NCBI GenBank assembly: GCA_900545525.1
Contig: UQZX01000008.1
Location: forward strand, 39,438 to 103,437
Length of the DNA stretch: 64,000 nt
Origin: an uncultured Prevotella sp.
GTDB taxonomy: Bacteria > Bacteroidota > Bacteroidia > Bacteroidales > Bacteroidaceae
Direction: 5' to 3'
In this document: positions 17,573-25,647 of the stretch, in pieces
Layout: each line of letters starts with the position of its first letter
Numbering within the stretch: position 1 is the first letter of the stretch
Translations under genes and position numbers: made by a program
Notes under the pieces: generated by a model
Told to the model about the DNA's origin: nothing
The model's input: only the letters and a program-made list of their open reading frames with translations
The model's database searches: none

Positions 17573-17872
17573 TTAATCCTTGTATTCGTCCTTGCGTTTG
17601 GGATTCATCGGAAACCAGCCTTTTTTCACCCGCTGGCGCTGCTCGAACAGTTCCTGTACCGACCACAGGAATGAGGCTCCTACAATTCCGAGCACAGAGG
17701 ATAGAACGGTATTCTCGATGAACAGTGCCGCCGCTATGCACGCTATTCCGGCAACAACGAATGCCCACCAATATCTTACACCTGTATAATATTCGGTTTT
17801 TATTACAATCGGGTGAAACAGTCCGATTGTGAGGAATGCCAGTATGGCTATTACAATTCCTGTGAAGTTCAT
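17573..17872 (-). CDS. DUF4491 family membrane protein
   Basis: A 99-residue protein with three hydrophobic segments (about 3-20, 33-49 and 55-70) and a basic C-terminal tail. It begins MNFTGIVIAILAFLTIGLFH and continues with YYTGVRYWWAF, matching the Bacteroidota DUF4491 family. Function unknown. It is the first gene after a perfect consensus promoter, making it the probable leader gene of a DUF4491-rlmH-uxuA-SDR transcript. Confidence 0.85.
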   Translation of the reverse strand: MNFTGIVIAILAFLTIGLFHPIVIKTEYYTGVRYWWAFVVAGIACIAAALFIENTVLSSVLGIVGASFLWSVQELFEQRQRVKKGWFPMNPKRKDEYKD

Positions 17873-17898
17873 GCTCTGTTTTTGGTTTATGTGTAATG

Positions 17899-17929
17899 CA
17901 AATATACTCTTTTTTCATGAAATGGCAAA
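17899..17929 (-). promoter_or_regulatory. Promoter of the DUF4491-rlmH-uxuA unit
   Basis: On the minus strand TTTG (17926-17929), 19 bases, then TATATTTG (17899-17906): an exact match to the Bacteroidota consensus, 26 bases upstream of the DUF4491 ATG. Confidence 0.8.
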
Positions 17930-17949
17930 CAGTATTCCATTTTTACTAT

Positions 17950-18153
17950 AAAATTAACGTGAGTTAGATATAAGCAAATTATATATCTATAGTTGTAAAT
18001 TCATCCTTCGGTAGGGACTTTTTCTTGTAAATGTCCACAAAAACAACACATAAAAAAGCTTTAAACAGGATGAGACACGGACATTTAAAAGAAAAAGTCC
18101 CTACCTAAGGATGACGCTTGCGGATTGTCTTATGACGAACTTACATTAATTTT
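17950..18153. repeat. MITE-like palindromic element, copy A1
   Basis: About 204 bp with nested inverted repeats. The outer pair (17950-17974 / 18129-18153) starts AAAATTAACGTGAGTT. The inner pair (18002-18036 / 18079-18113) is 35 nt and contains GTAGGGACTTTTTCTTGTAA; it is imperfect. The core is 18037-18078. A second copy lies at about 55860-56051. There is no coding capacity and no clear target duplication. Confidence 0.75.
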
Positions 18154-18315
18154 AATTCAGGTGAGCAGTTTCCGTCTATAATCTTTTCAGCCGCCGGTGG
18201 CGGTTGCCCGTCACACATCCTGCGGTCTTGCGGCGTTCTTTCCTGCCTCCTGCCGGACAGAGTCAGGATGATATACGGCTCATATTTCCATGCCTTGTAT
18301 AATGTGTTGGTAATC
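18154..18315. other. Intergenic stretch without a recognisable gene
   Basis: Lies between repeat element A1 and the 22-nt array. It contains a small CCGCC-GGT-GGCGG hairpin near 18192 and is locally richer in G+C than its surroundings, but I find no open frame with coding character or RNA gene. It could be a remnant of a lost gene. Confidence 0.4.
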
Positions 18316-18425
18316 AGTATGATACCTCTTGTCTTGCAAAAGGCGGCGTTTTAGGCTCCGAAACACGGTTTTTCAGGCTGCCGGAGACCGTCTCTTAGAG
18401 TGCAAAATGCCGCCTTTTGAAAAGA
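18316..18425. repeat. Array of five 22-nt dyad units (array 2)
   Basis: Units start at 18316, 18338, 18360, 18382 and 18404. Unit 2 core AAAAGGCGGCGTTTT and unit 5 core AAAATGCCGCCTTTT are near reverse complements, and units 3 and 4 are imperfect reverse complements, so the array folds on itself as well as locally. Spacers resemble aGGCTcC. It lies upstream of the GHL10 promoter. Confidence 0.8.
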
Positions 18426-18491
18426 GACAGTAATTTAAGGGCTTTTTTATAAGCCGCAGAAAAGCGTCATGTTAATTTTTGTCATGTTTTA

Positions 18492-18523
18492 TTTGGCTAT
18501 CATTTTTAAATATATTAATTTTG
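18492..18523 (+). promoter_or_regulatory. Promoter of the GHL10 gene
   Basis: TTTG (18492-18495), 20 bases, TAATTTTG (18516-18523): exact consensus. The chosen ATG at 18532 is only 8 bases past the -7 box, implying a leaderless or nearly leaderless mRNA. Confidence 0.75.
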
Positions 18524-18531
18524 GCATTGCT

Positions 18532-20055
18532 ATGAAAAAGTATATAGACATATTTTTATTGCGTGCCCTGTTGCCGGCGTTTCTCATGGCGGCAGGCATT
18601 ACCAGTGTCTGCGGAAAGGGGCAGAAACGTGAGTTCAGAGGCGCATGGATACAGTGTGTCAACGGGCAGTTTCTCGGAATGGGCACGGAAAAGATGCAGA
18701 AAACATTGGAACATCAGCTGGACGAACTTCAGAAAGACGGGCTTAATGCCATTATATTTCAGGTGCGTCCGGAGTGTGATGCACTTTATAAAAGCGACCT
18801 CGAGCCATGGAGCCGCTTCCTTACGGGCAGGCAGGGACAGGCTCCTGTCCCTTATTGGGATCCGCTGCAGTGGATGATAGAGCAATGTCATAAGCGCGGA
18901 ATGGAACTGCATGCATGGATAAATCCGTATCGTGCAAAGACCAAAAACACACATGAACTGGCTGGTAACCATATAGCCATACGCCATCCGGAACTGGCTT
19001 TCGCATACGACGGACAGCTGATTCTTAATCCCGGAAAGCCTGAAAGCAGGGAATATATATGCCGTGTCGTATCGGATATCGTGAGCCGTTATGATATCGA
19101 CGGACTGCATATCGATGACTATTTCTATCCTTATCCGGCTGCGGGGCAAACCATTCCTGATGAAAAAGAGTTTGCCGCATACAGCAATGGCATACGCGAC
19201 AGGGGCGACTGGAGGCGTGACAATGTCAATGTCTTCATAAAACAGTTGTGCGATACGATACATAATATAAAGCCATGGGTGAAGTTTGGCATATCCCCGT
19301 TTGGCATTTACCGCAATAAGAAGAGTGCGCCGGAGACGGGCAGTGATACCAACGGGCTTCAGAACTACGACGACCTCTATGCCGATGTGCTGATGTGGGT
19401 CAACAATGGTTGGGTGGACTACTGTGTCCCGCAGCTGTATTGGGAGATAGGACACAAGGCTGCCGATTATGAAACTTTGATAAAATGGTGGAACCGGCAT
19501 GCCGGAAACCGTCCTCTTTATATAGGTGAGGATGTTGAGCGTACGGTAAAGAAAGCAGATATAAACAATCCCGCCATAAACCAGATGTCTGCCAAACGTC
19601 AGCTGCATGGCATGATGAACAATGTGAAAGGCACTGTCCTGTGGTATGCAAAGGCTGTTACGGACAATGTGGGCAACTATGGTTCGGCTCTGCGCAATGT
19701 CTATTGGCGCACGCCGGCGTTGCAGCCGCTGATGCCGTTCATAGACGGCAAGGCTCCGGGAAAAGTGCGCAAGATGAAGGTCGTTGCCATGCAGAATGGT
19801 GACAATGTACTGTTTTGGACGGCTCCGAAGGGAAAGCGCTGGGATGACATTGCCGTGAAATATGTTGTCTACAGATTTGACGGAAATGAGAAAACGGATA
19901 TTGAAAATCCGGAAAACATCGTGGCTGTTACGGCAGATACGTTTTACAAGATACCGCGCACCGATGTGTCTGCGGGCAAGAAAGTGTACGTGGTGACGGC
20001 TCTTGACAGGATGAGCAATGAGAGTAAGCCAAAGAAAAAAACATTGAAGAGGTAA
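18532..20055 (+). CDS. Exported GHL10 / DUF187 family glycosidase-like protein
   Basis: A 507-residue protein with a signal peptide (about 1-27) and a DUF187 (PF02638) TIM-barrel domain over roughly 33-370. Family landmarks are EFRGAWIQCVNGQ, IIFQVRPECDALY, ELHAWINPYRAK and DGLHIDDYFYPYP with conserved acidic residues. The last 90 or so residues look like a fibronectin-type III module. Members act on cell-wall or other polysaccharides, but substrate specificity is largely uncharacterised. The upstream in-frame ATG (18469) precedes the promoter and is rejected. The next gene begins 3 bases after the stop. Confidence 0.82.
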   Translation: MKKYIDIFLLRALLPAFLMAAGITSVCGKGQKREFRGAWIQCVNGQFLGMGTEKMQKTLEHQLDELQKDGLNAIIFQVRPECDALYKSDLEPWSRFLTGRQGQAPVPYWDPLQWMIEQCHKRGMELHAWINPYRAKTKNTHELAGNHIAIRHPELAFAYDGQLILNPGKPESREYICRVVSDIVSRYDIDGLHIDDYFYPYPAAGQTIPDEKEFAAYSNGIRDRGDWRRDNVNVFIKQLCDTIHNIKPWVKFGISPFGIYRNKKSAPETGSDTNGLQNYDDLYADVLMWVNNGWVDYCVPQLYWEIGHKAADYETLIKWWNRHAGNRPLYIGEDVERTVKKADINNPAINQMSAKRQLHGMMNNVKGTVLWYAKAVTDNVGNYGSALRNVYWRTPALQPLMPFIDGKAPGKVRKMKVVAMQNGDNVLFWTAPKGKRWDDIAVKYVVYRFDGNEKTDIENPENIVAVTADTFYKIPRTDVSAGKKVYVVTALDRMSNESKPKKKTLKR

Positions 20056-20058
20056 TAT

Positions 20059-20505
20059 ATGGAAGAGAGAATGTCTATATCAAGGCAGATTGAGCGTTTT
20101 GTGAACAAAGTTGCACAGAAGTTTCCAGTACAGGATGAAAGCAGTATAATGTCCGACATACATCTGTTTGTGTCGCCTGAGACAGGAGAACTCGTTGCGT
20201 CCGATGATGATGACAACGAGATAACGCGTTGTGTGATAGAGCAGTGGATAGAAACGAAGAATGAAAACTTTTATGACGCCGCTGCAAAAATATTGCGCGA
20301 AGAGCTGGAACGTCTTGACGGAGTTGTGTCCAATCTCGGGATATTGAAGCCTTACAGCTTTGTTCTTGAAGGGGATGAACACAGGCACATCGCCGAACTC
20401 TATCTTGCCGATGACGAGTTTAATATCATTGGCGGGGACTTGCTGGAAGACTGGGACAAGGACCTTGACGCTTTTTTCGATAAGTTGATGAGCGACGATG
20501 CCTGA
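20059..20505 (+). CDS. Acidic conserved protein of unknown function
   Basis: A 148-residue, strongly acidic, probably cytoplasmic protein with no signal peptide or membrane helix. It has an amphipathic N-terminal helix, an acidic loop around DDDDNE (about 49-54), and ends EDWDKDLDAFFDKLMSDDA. I do not recognise a named family; it appears to be a Bacteroidota-type hypothetical. It starts 3 bases after the GHL10 stop, so it is co-transcribed with that gene. Confidence 0.65.
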   Translation: MEERMSISRQIERFVNKVAQKFPVQDESSIMSDIHLFVSPETGELVASDDDDNEITRCVIEQWIETKNENFYDAAAKILREELERLDGVVSNLGILKPYSFVLEGDEHRHIAELYLADDEFNIIGGDLLEDWDKDLDAFFDKLMSDDA

Positions 20506-20575
20506 ATGTCTTGCGCCTGAATGTCGGCATGTTGCATGACAGACGGGTGTGTGGTAAATAAAAAGCAGATTTTTA

Positions 20576-20606
20576 TTTGATGTTTTAAAACAAAGTGTTA
20601 CTTTTG
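20576..20606 (+). promoter_or_regulatory. Promoter of the rseC-rnf operon
   Basis: TTTG (20576-20579), 19 bases, TACTTTTG (20599-20606): exact consensus, 30 bases upstream of the rseC start. Confidence 0.82.
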
Positions 20607-20632
20607 CATTTGCAAACTCGAGATTGCAAATG
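20607..20632. promoter_or_regulatory. 26-bp palindrome at the rnf transcription start, candidate operator
   Basis: CATTTGCAA (20607-20615) and TTGCAAATG (20624-20632) are perfect inverted arms around a near-symmetric centre containing CTCGAG. It begins directly after the -7 box and covers the predicted start site, the position expected for a repressor operator. The cognate regulator is unknown. Confidence 0.5.
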
Positions 20633-20636
20633 TGTA

Positions 20637-21065
20637 ATGAAAAACATGAATACAACAATAAAGCATTCAGGTGTGGTAGAGTCGGTAGGGGGCGATTGTA
20701 TAAAGGTACGTATCGTCCAGACGTCTGCATGTGTTTCGTGTAAGGTTGCCGGACATTGCCACGCTTCAGATAAAAAGGATAAGACTGTGGACGTGTACGG
20801 TGCCGGTATGTCTGGACTGAATGTCGGTGATGAGGTGCTGGTCGTTGCTTCTGAAAACACGGGATGGTTTGCAGTGGCACTCAGTTTTATATTACCTTTT
20901 ATTATAGTGGTGACAGTTCTCTTTGCCGTTCTTGCCGTTTCGGGTAACGAGCTTGTGGCAGCATTGTCGTGCCTTTTTTCGCTTGTTCCTTATTTTGTGC
21001 TGCTTTATTTCCTGAGAGATAAGATACGCAAAAGAATATCTTTCACGATAGAGAGAAATATATGA
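20637..21065 (+). CDS. rseC: RseC/MucC-type membrane protein, SoxR-reducing system family
   Basis: A 142-residue protein of the RseC family (PF04246), often encoded with Rnf in Bacteroidota and thought to assist redox maturation or electron transfer. It has an N-terminal soluble part with the Cys cluster C-x2-C-x5-C (about 32, 35, 41) plus Cys 21, then two membrane helices (about 78-100 and 106-122). I start at ATG 20637, after the promoter and palindrome; an internal ATG at 20646 is an alternative. It is the first gene of the operon, 34 bases before rnfB. Confidence 0.82.
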   Translation: MKNMNTTIKHSGVVESVGGDCIKVRIVQTSACVSCKVAGHCHASDKKDKTVDVYGAGMSGLNVGDEVLVVASENTGWFAVALSFILPFIIVVTVLFAVLAVSGNELVAALSCLFSLVPYFVLLYFLRDKIRKRISFTIERNI

Positions 21066-21099
21066 TATATAAAAACAATAACTAAAACAAATACAAATT

Positions 21100-22023
21100 A
21101 TGGATTTTATTTTAAGTGCAGTAATCGTATTGGGAGGTATAGCACTGGTGGCAGCAGTGATACTATACGTATGCTCAAAGAAGTTTGCTGTTTATGAAGA
21201 CCCGCGTCTGGGCGCTGTCCTTGAGGCTTTGCCTGGTGCAAATTGTGGTGGTTGCGGCTATCCCGGCTGTTCCGGTATGGCTGATGCCTTGGTAAAGGCT
21301 GCCGATAAAGGTTCGCTTGAAGGTCTTAACTGTCCGGTGGGCGGTGCAGAGACTATGGGAAAGGTTGCAGACCTGTTAGGCATGGCTATGGCAAATACCG
21401 AGCCAATGGTTGCGGTGGTGCGTTGTAACGGAACGTGCGAACTGCGTCCAAGGACAACCGAGTATGGCGGACTGCGTACATGTACGGCGATGAATGCCTG
21501 CGGTGCCGGTGAGACGGCATGCGGTTTCGGATGCCTTGGCTGCGGCGACTGTGTCAATGCATGTAAGTTTGATGCCATACACATGAACGAGGAGACGGGG
21601 CTGCCTGAGGTTGATGAAGACAAATGTACATCGTGTGGTGCATGTGTAAGTGCATGTCCGCGCCATATCATCGAGCTGCGCAAGAAAGGACCGAAGAACC
21701 GCCGTGTCTATGTAAGATGTGTAAACAAGGACAAGGGGGCTGTTGCCTTGAAGGCATGTAAGGCTGCTTGTATCGGTTGCGGCAAGTGTGCGAAAGAATG
21801 TCAGTTCGATGCAATTACAATAGTGAACAATCTATCTTATATAGATTTCAATAAATGTAGGCTCTGTCGCAAGTGCGAGGCCGTATGTCCTACCAATGCG
21901 ATTGTAGCCGTTAACTTCCCTCCCCGCAAGCCGAAGGCTGATGCTCCGGTTGCCGGTGAGGAGGTAAAGACTGAGCCTGCAAAGGCAAGTGTTGAACCAA
22001 ATAAAAAGGAGACAGAAGCATGA
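21100..22023 (+). CDS. rnfB: Rnf electron transport complex subunit B
   Basis: Membrane-anchored ferredoxin-like subunit that receives electrons from reduced ferredoxin. The 307-residue protein has one N-terminal helix (about 5-25), then the 4Fe-4S domain CGGCGYPGC (Cys 49, 52, 57 with Cys 78). Several CxxCxxCxxxC ferredoxin clusters follow in the middle and C-terminal parts, for example CTSCGACVSACP and CRLCRKCEAVCP. The last 40 or so residues form an Ala/Pro/Lys/Glu-rich tail. The stop overlaps rnfC (ATGA). Confidence 0.96.
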   Translation: MDFILSAVIVLGGIALVAAVILYVCSKKFAVYEDPRLGAVLEALPGANCGGCGYPGCSGMADALVKAADKGSLEGLNCPVGGAETMGKVADLLGMAMANTEPMVAVVRCNGTCELRPRTTEYGGLRTCTAMNACGAGETACGFGCLGCGDCVNACKFDAIHMNEETGLPEVDEDKCTSCGACVSACPRHIIELRKKGPKNRRVYVRCVNKDKGAVALKACKAACIGCGKCAKECQFDAITIVNNLSYIDFNKCRLCRKCEAVCPTNAIVAVNFPPRKPKADAPVAGEEVKTEPAKASVEPNKKETEA

Positions 22024-23372
22024 AACTAAGAACATTCAGAATAGGTGGTGTGCATCCGGAAGAGAACAAACTTACCGATGATGCCGTAACGCAAGTGGCT
22101 GCTTTGCCTAAGCAGGCTGTATTCCCGCTTTCACAACATATCGGTGCTCCGGCAAAACCCGTTGTCAAGAAAGGCGACAAGGTAAAGGTCGGGACGATGA
22201 TTGCAGAGGCTGGGGGATTTGTTTCTGCTCCTGTATATTCTTCTGTTTCCGGTACGGTATTTAAAATAGACACCGTTTTTGACGCAACAGGATATCGCCA
22301 GCCCGCTATTATAATTAATGTGGAAGGTGATGAATGGGAAGAGACGATAGACCGTTCGGATAAGCTTGAAACACTTTCTGCACATCCGGAGCTTACGCCG
22401 GAGGAGATTGTGGAGCGTATAAAGATAGCAGGTGTTACGGGTATGGGTGGTGCCGGCTTCCCGACATTCATCAAGCTTTGCCCGCCGCCCACGGCAAAGG
22501 CAGAGTGTGTTATAATAAACGGTGTTGAGTGTGAGCCGTATATTACATCCGATTACAGGCTGATGCTTGAACATGCAGATGAAATACTTGTTGGTCTTGA
22601 ACTGCTTATGAAGGCATCGAAGGTTACCAAGGGTTATATCGGCATTGAGGAAAACAAGCCTGCTGCGATAAAGCTCCTCACTGAAAAAACGGCAGGAAAT
22701 CCTGATATAGAGATTGTCCCGCTGGCACAGAAGTATCCGCAGGGAGGTGAAAAGCAGCTTGTGGACGCTGTCATCAGGCGTCAGGTTCCTGCTCCTCCAG
22801 CCATACCTGTCAATGTTGGAGCGATTGTTCAGAATGTAGGTACAGCGTATGCTGTTTATCAGGCAGTTATGAAGCGCAAGCCTTTGTTTGAGCGTTATAC
22901 CACTGTTACAGGAAAGAAGCTTAAGAACCCCGGTAACTATCTTGTACGTATGGGTACTCCGATGCGTGACCTGATAGATGTTTGCGGCGGTATGCCCGAG
23001 GGCGATAACAAGGTGCTTGCAGGCGGTCCGATGATGGGTAAGGCTCTTAATAATATAGATGTGCCTGTATGCAAGGGTACTAACAGCATCACTATTCTCA
23101 CTGATGATGATGCCAAACGCAAGGCACCGCAGCCGTGTATACGCTGTGCCAAGTGTGTGAGCGCATGTCCTATGGGGCTTGAGCCATTCCTTTTGGCTAC
23201 GGCTTCTTCTCTCCATGATTGGGAAAGAGTGGAAAAGGAAGACATTACATCATGTATAGAGTGCGGCTCATGCCAGTTTACATGTCCGGCACACCGTCCT
23301 ATGCTTGACAACATACGTCTCGGAAAGAGCACGGTAATGGGTATAATAAGGGCACGCAATGCAAAGAAATAA
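22020..23372 (+). CDS. rnfC: Rnf electron transport complex subunit C
   Basis: Peripheral subunit that binds NADH and FMN and links Rnf to NAD+. The 450-residue product shows the N-terminal barrel-sandwich hybrid, the Rossmann-like segment with GVTGMGGAGFPTFIKL (about 139-154) and INGVECEPYITSDYRLM, an SLBB region, and two C-terminal 4Fe-4S clusters (CIRCAKCVSACPMG and CIECGSCQFTCPAHRP). It lacks the long Ala/Lys-rich C-terminal extension of enterobacterial RnfC, as usual outside that group. Confidence 0.96.
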   Translation: MKLRTFRIGGVHPEENKLTDDAVTQVAALPKQAVFPLSQHIGAPAKPVVKKGDKVKVGTMIAEAGGFVSAPVYSSVSGTVFKIDTVFDATGYRQPAIIINVEGDEWEETIDRSDKLETLSAHPELTPEEIVERIKIAGVTGMGGAGFPTFIKLCPPPTAKAECVIINGVECEPYITSDYRLMLEHADEILVGLELLMKASKVTKGYIGIEENKPAAIKLLTEKTAGNPDIEIVPLAQKYPQGGEKQLVDAVIRRQVPAPPAIPVNVGAIVQNVGTAYAVYQAVMKRKPLFERYTTVTGKKLKNPGNYLVRMGTPMRDLIDVCGGMPEGDNKVLAGGPMMGKALNNIDVPVCKGTNSITILTDDDAKRKAPQPCIRCAKCVSACPMGLEPFLLATASSLHDWERVEKEDITSCIECGSCQFTCPAHRPMLDNIRLGKSTVMGIIRARNAKK

Positions 23373-23416
23373 GTGTGTGGCTTATAAAAGAAAATCAATA
23401 GATTAAAAGTAAAAAA

Positions 23417-24424
23417 ATGAATAAGTTAATAGTATCATTATCTCCACATGCACATGGAAATGACAGCGTAGAACGCAATATGTACGGCGTAATAATTGCG
23501 CTGATACCTGCATTGCTTGTTTCTTTCTGGTATTTCGGACTCGGCTCTGTGGTTGTTTGTGCTTCGAGCATTGCTGCATGTGTGTTTTTTGAGTGGGCAA
23601 TAACAAAGTATCTTATGGGTAAGGAACCTTCCATAACAGACGGTTCGGCTATTCTTACAGGATTGTTGCTTGGCTTTAATCTTCCGTCAAATCTTCCTGT
23701 GTGGATTATTCTCATCGGTGCATTGGTGGCAATAGGAGTAGGCAAGATGTCGTTTGGTGGTCTTGGATGCAATCCTTTCAACCCCGCGTTGGTGGGCCGT
23801 TGCTTCCTTTTGGTTTCTTTCCCGGTGCAGATGACGTCATGGCCTGTTACCGGACAGCTGACAAAGTATCTTGACGCAGAGACGGCAGCGACTCCTCTCA
23901 GTGTCATGAAAGAAGCAATAAAGAGTGGTGACGCTTCTGTCTTGGACAAGCTGCCTGATTCCATGTCATTGCTTCTTGGTAATCCGGGAATAAACAACGG
24001 TGCCGGTACGATAGGTGAGATTTGTGCCCTGGCGTTGCTTCTCGGTCTTGTTTATATGTTATGGAAGAAAATTATCACATGGCATATTCCAGTGAGCATC
24101 CTTGCTACTGTATTTGTTTTCAGTGGCTTGCTGAATGTTGCAAATCCGGTTTATTCTAATCCTGTATCGGTGTTGTTCAGCGGTGGTCTGATGCTTGGTG
24201 CCATATTCATGGCAACCGACTATGTTACGTCGCCTATGACCGGCAAGGGACAGATCATATATGGTGTATCAATAGGTGTGTTGACGGTTGTGATACGTAA
24301 CTGGGGAGCATATCCCGAAGGCATGTCGTTTGCAATATTGATAATGAACGCGTTTACACCATTGATTAATACTTATGTTAAGCCAAAGCGTTTTGGTGAA
24401 GTTAAGAAGGAGGCAAAGAAATGA
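23417..24424 (+). CDS. rnfD: Rnf electron transport complex subunit D
   Basis: Integral membrane subunit of the ion-translocating core, 335 residues with about nine or ten hydrophobic helices. It begins with the usual N-terminal segment SPHAHGNDSVERNMYGV. Thr 159, in AATPLS, corresponds to the SGATPL-type site where FMN is attached covalently through phosphate. FGGLGCNPFNPALVGRCF (about 113-130) is a conserved family block. The stop overlaps the rnfG start. Confidence 0.95.
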   Translation: MNKLIVSLSPHAHGNDSVERNMYGVIIALIPALLVSFWYFGLGSVVVCASSIAACVFFEWAITKYLMGKEPSITDGSAILTGLLLGFNLPSNLPVWIILIGALVAIGVGKMSFGGLGCNPFNPALVGRCFLLVSFPVQMTSWPVTGQLTKYLDAETAATPLSVMKEAIKSGDASVLDKLPDSMSLLLGNPGINNGAGTIGEICALALLLGLVYMLWKKIITWHIPVSILATVFVFSGLLNVANPVYSNPVSVLFSGGLMLGAIFMATDYVTSPMTGKGQIIYGVSIGVLTVVIRNWGAYPEGMSFAILIMNAFTPLINTYVKPKRFGEVKKEAKK

Positions 24425-25044
24425 AGAAGTTAGAATCTACAATAACCAACATGGTACTTGTTCTTGTTGGCGTTGCTCTTATCACAGGAGGTATTCTTGC
24501 TTATGTAAACCACGTAACAGAAGGTCCGGTTAAGGCTCAGGCAGAGAAAGCGCTTTCAGACGGAATAAAGACCGTTATGGGCGGAGGCGAGCTTACGGTG
24601 ACAAAGACAGATACAGTCAAGCAGGATATCAGCGGCAAGGAGGTTGTCTTTGTTCTCCACCATGCAGAGGACAGTCAGCATAACTATCTGGGTGCGGCGG
24701 TTGAAAGTACAACCGGCGGCTTTGGAGGAGATGTAAAGGTCTTGGTTGGTCTTAATGCGGAGGGAACCGTACTCGGATATACCATATTGCAGCATTCGGA
24801 AACACCAGGACTGGGTGCGAAGGCAGACCAGTGGTTCCAGAAAGGCGGCAAGGGCGATATTATTGGCAAGAATCCAGCAACCGATAATCTTACGGTAAGC
24901 AAGGACGGCGGCAGCGTGGACGCGATAACAGCCTCTACCATCACGAGCCGTGCATTCCTTCTTGCTGTCAATCAGGCATATAATGCCTATAAGAACACGC
25001 CTGCCGATGCCAATAGCGGTGCGACAAAACATGTAGAAAAATAA
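24421..25044 (+). CDS. rnfG: Rnf electron transport complex subunit G
   Basis: Membrane-anchored flavoprotein with a periplasmic FMN-binding domain, 207 residues. One N-terminal helix (about 9-28) is followed by the FMN-binding fold: GFGGDVKVLVGLN, the LQHSETPGLGAKA loop, and the flavinylation site DAITASTITS with the acceptor Thr at about 173. An ApbE-type flavin transferase would be needed to load FMN; none is in the window. It overlaps rnfD by four bases. Confidence 0.94.
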   Translation: MKKLESTITNMVLVLVGVALITGGILAYVNHVTEGPVKAQAEKALSDGIKTVMGGGELTVTKTDTVKQDISGKEVVFVLHHAEDSQHNYLGAAVESTTGGFGGDVKVLVGLNAEGTVLGYTILQHSETPGLGAKADQWFQKGGKGDIIGKNPATDNLTVSKDGGSVDAITASTITSRAFLLAVNQAYNAYKNTPADANSGATKHVEK

Positions 25045-25060
25045 TTAAACACTACAGATT

Positions 25061-25645
25061 ATGAATTATATAAAGATATTATTTAACGGCATTGTAAAGG
25101 AGAACCCTACATTTGTTCTTCTTTTGGGTATGTGCCCTACGCTGGCGACGACAACTTCTGCCATGAACGGTATGTCCATGGGACTTGCCACCATGTTCGT
25201 TCTTATATGTTCAAACATTGTAATATCACTGATAAAGAATATCACACCTGACAAGGTGCGTATTCCTGTGTTCATCGTTGTCATTGCATCGTTTGTTACA
25301 ATACTGCAAATGGTGATGCAGGCGTTTGTTCCAGAAGTATATGCAACGTTGGGATTGTTCATTCCTCTTATCGTTGTAAACTGTATTATCCTCGGACGCG
25401 CTGAGGCTTTTGCATGTAAGAACGGTCCTGTGGCAAGCCTTTTCGACGGTGTCGGTATAGGTCTTGGCTTTACCCTTGGTCTTACTCTGCTTGGCTCGGT
25501 GCGTGAACTTCTTGGTGCAGGCTCGCTCTTTGGCGTTGTGTTGTTGCCGGAAACATGCAACATGTTGCTGTTTGTTTTGCCTCCGGGAGCGTTTATAACG
25601 CTTGGTTATCTCATTGCAATAGTAAATAAATTTAAGAAAGCATAG
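25061..25645 (+). CDS. rnfE: Rnf electron transport complex subunit E
   Basis: Small integral membrane subunit, 194 residues with six helices, paralogous to RnfA and forming with it the inverted-topology core that holds a 2Fe-2S centre. Recognisable blocks are ENPTFVLLLGMCPTLATTT near the N-terminus, VVNCIILGRAEAFACKN (about 105-121), and GFTLGLTLLGSVRELLGAG. Cys 26 and Cys 108 are in the positions expected for metal-centre ligands. It ends 2 bases before rnfA. Confidence 0.95.
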   Translation: MNYIKILFNGIVKENPTFVLLLGMCPTLATTTSAMNGMSMGLATMFVLICSNIVISLIKNITPDKVRIPVFIVVIASFVTILQMVMQAFVPEVYATLGLFIPLIVVNCIILGRAEAFACKNGPVASLFDGVGIGLGFTLGLTLLGSVRELLGAGSLFGVVLLPETCNMLLFVLPPGAFITLGYLIAIVNKFKKA

Positions 25646-25647
25646 TT

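Noticed and set aside
18037..18078. Invertible promoter switch in the palindromic element
   Set aside because: The core contains no TTTG/TAnnTTTG promoter on either strand, so inversion would not switch a promoter on or off.
18316..18425. CRISPR array
   Set aside because: The units are contiguous 22-nt dyads with 7-nt semi-conserved spacers, not 25-40-nt identical repeats with unique spacers of similar length, and no cas genes are nearby.
18556..19608. 350-codon open frame on the minus strand
   Set aside because: Antisense to the GHL10 gene with no recognisable features.
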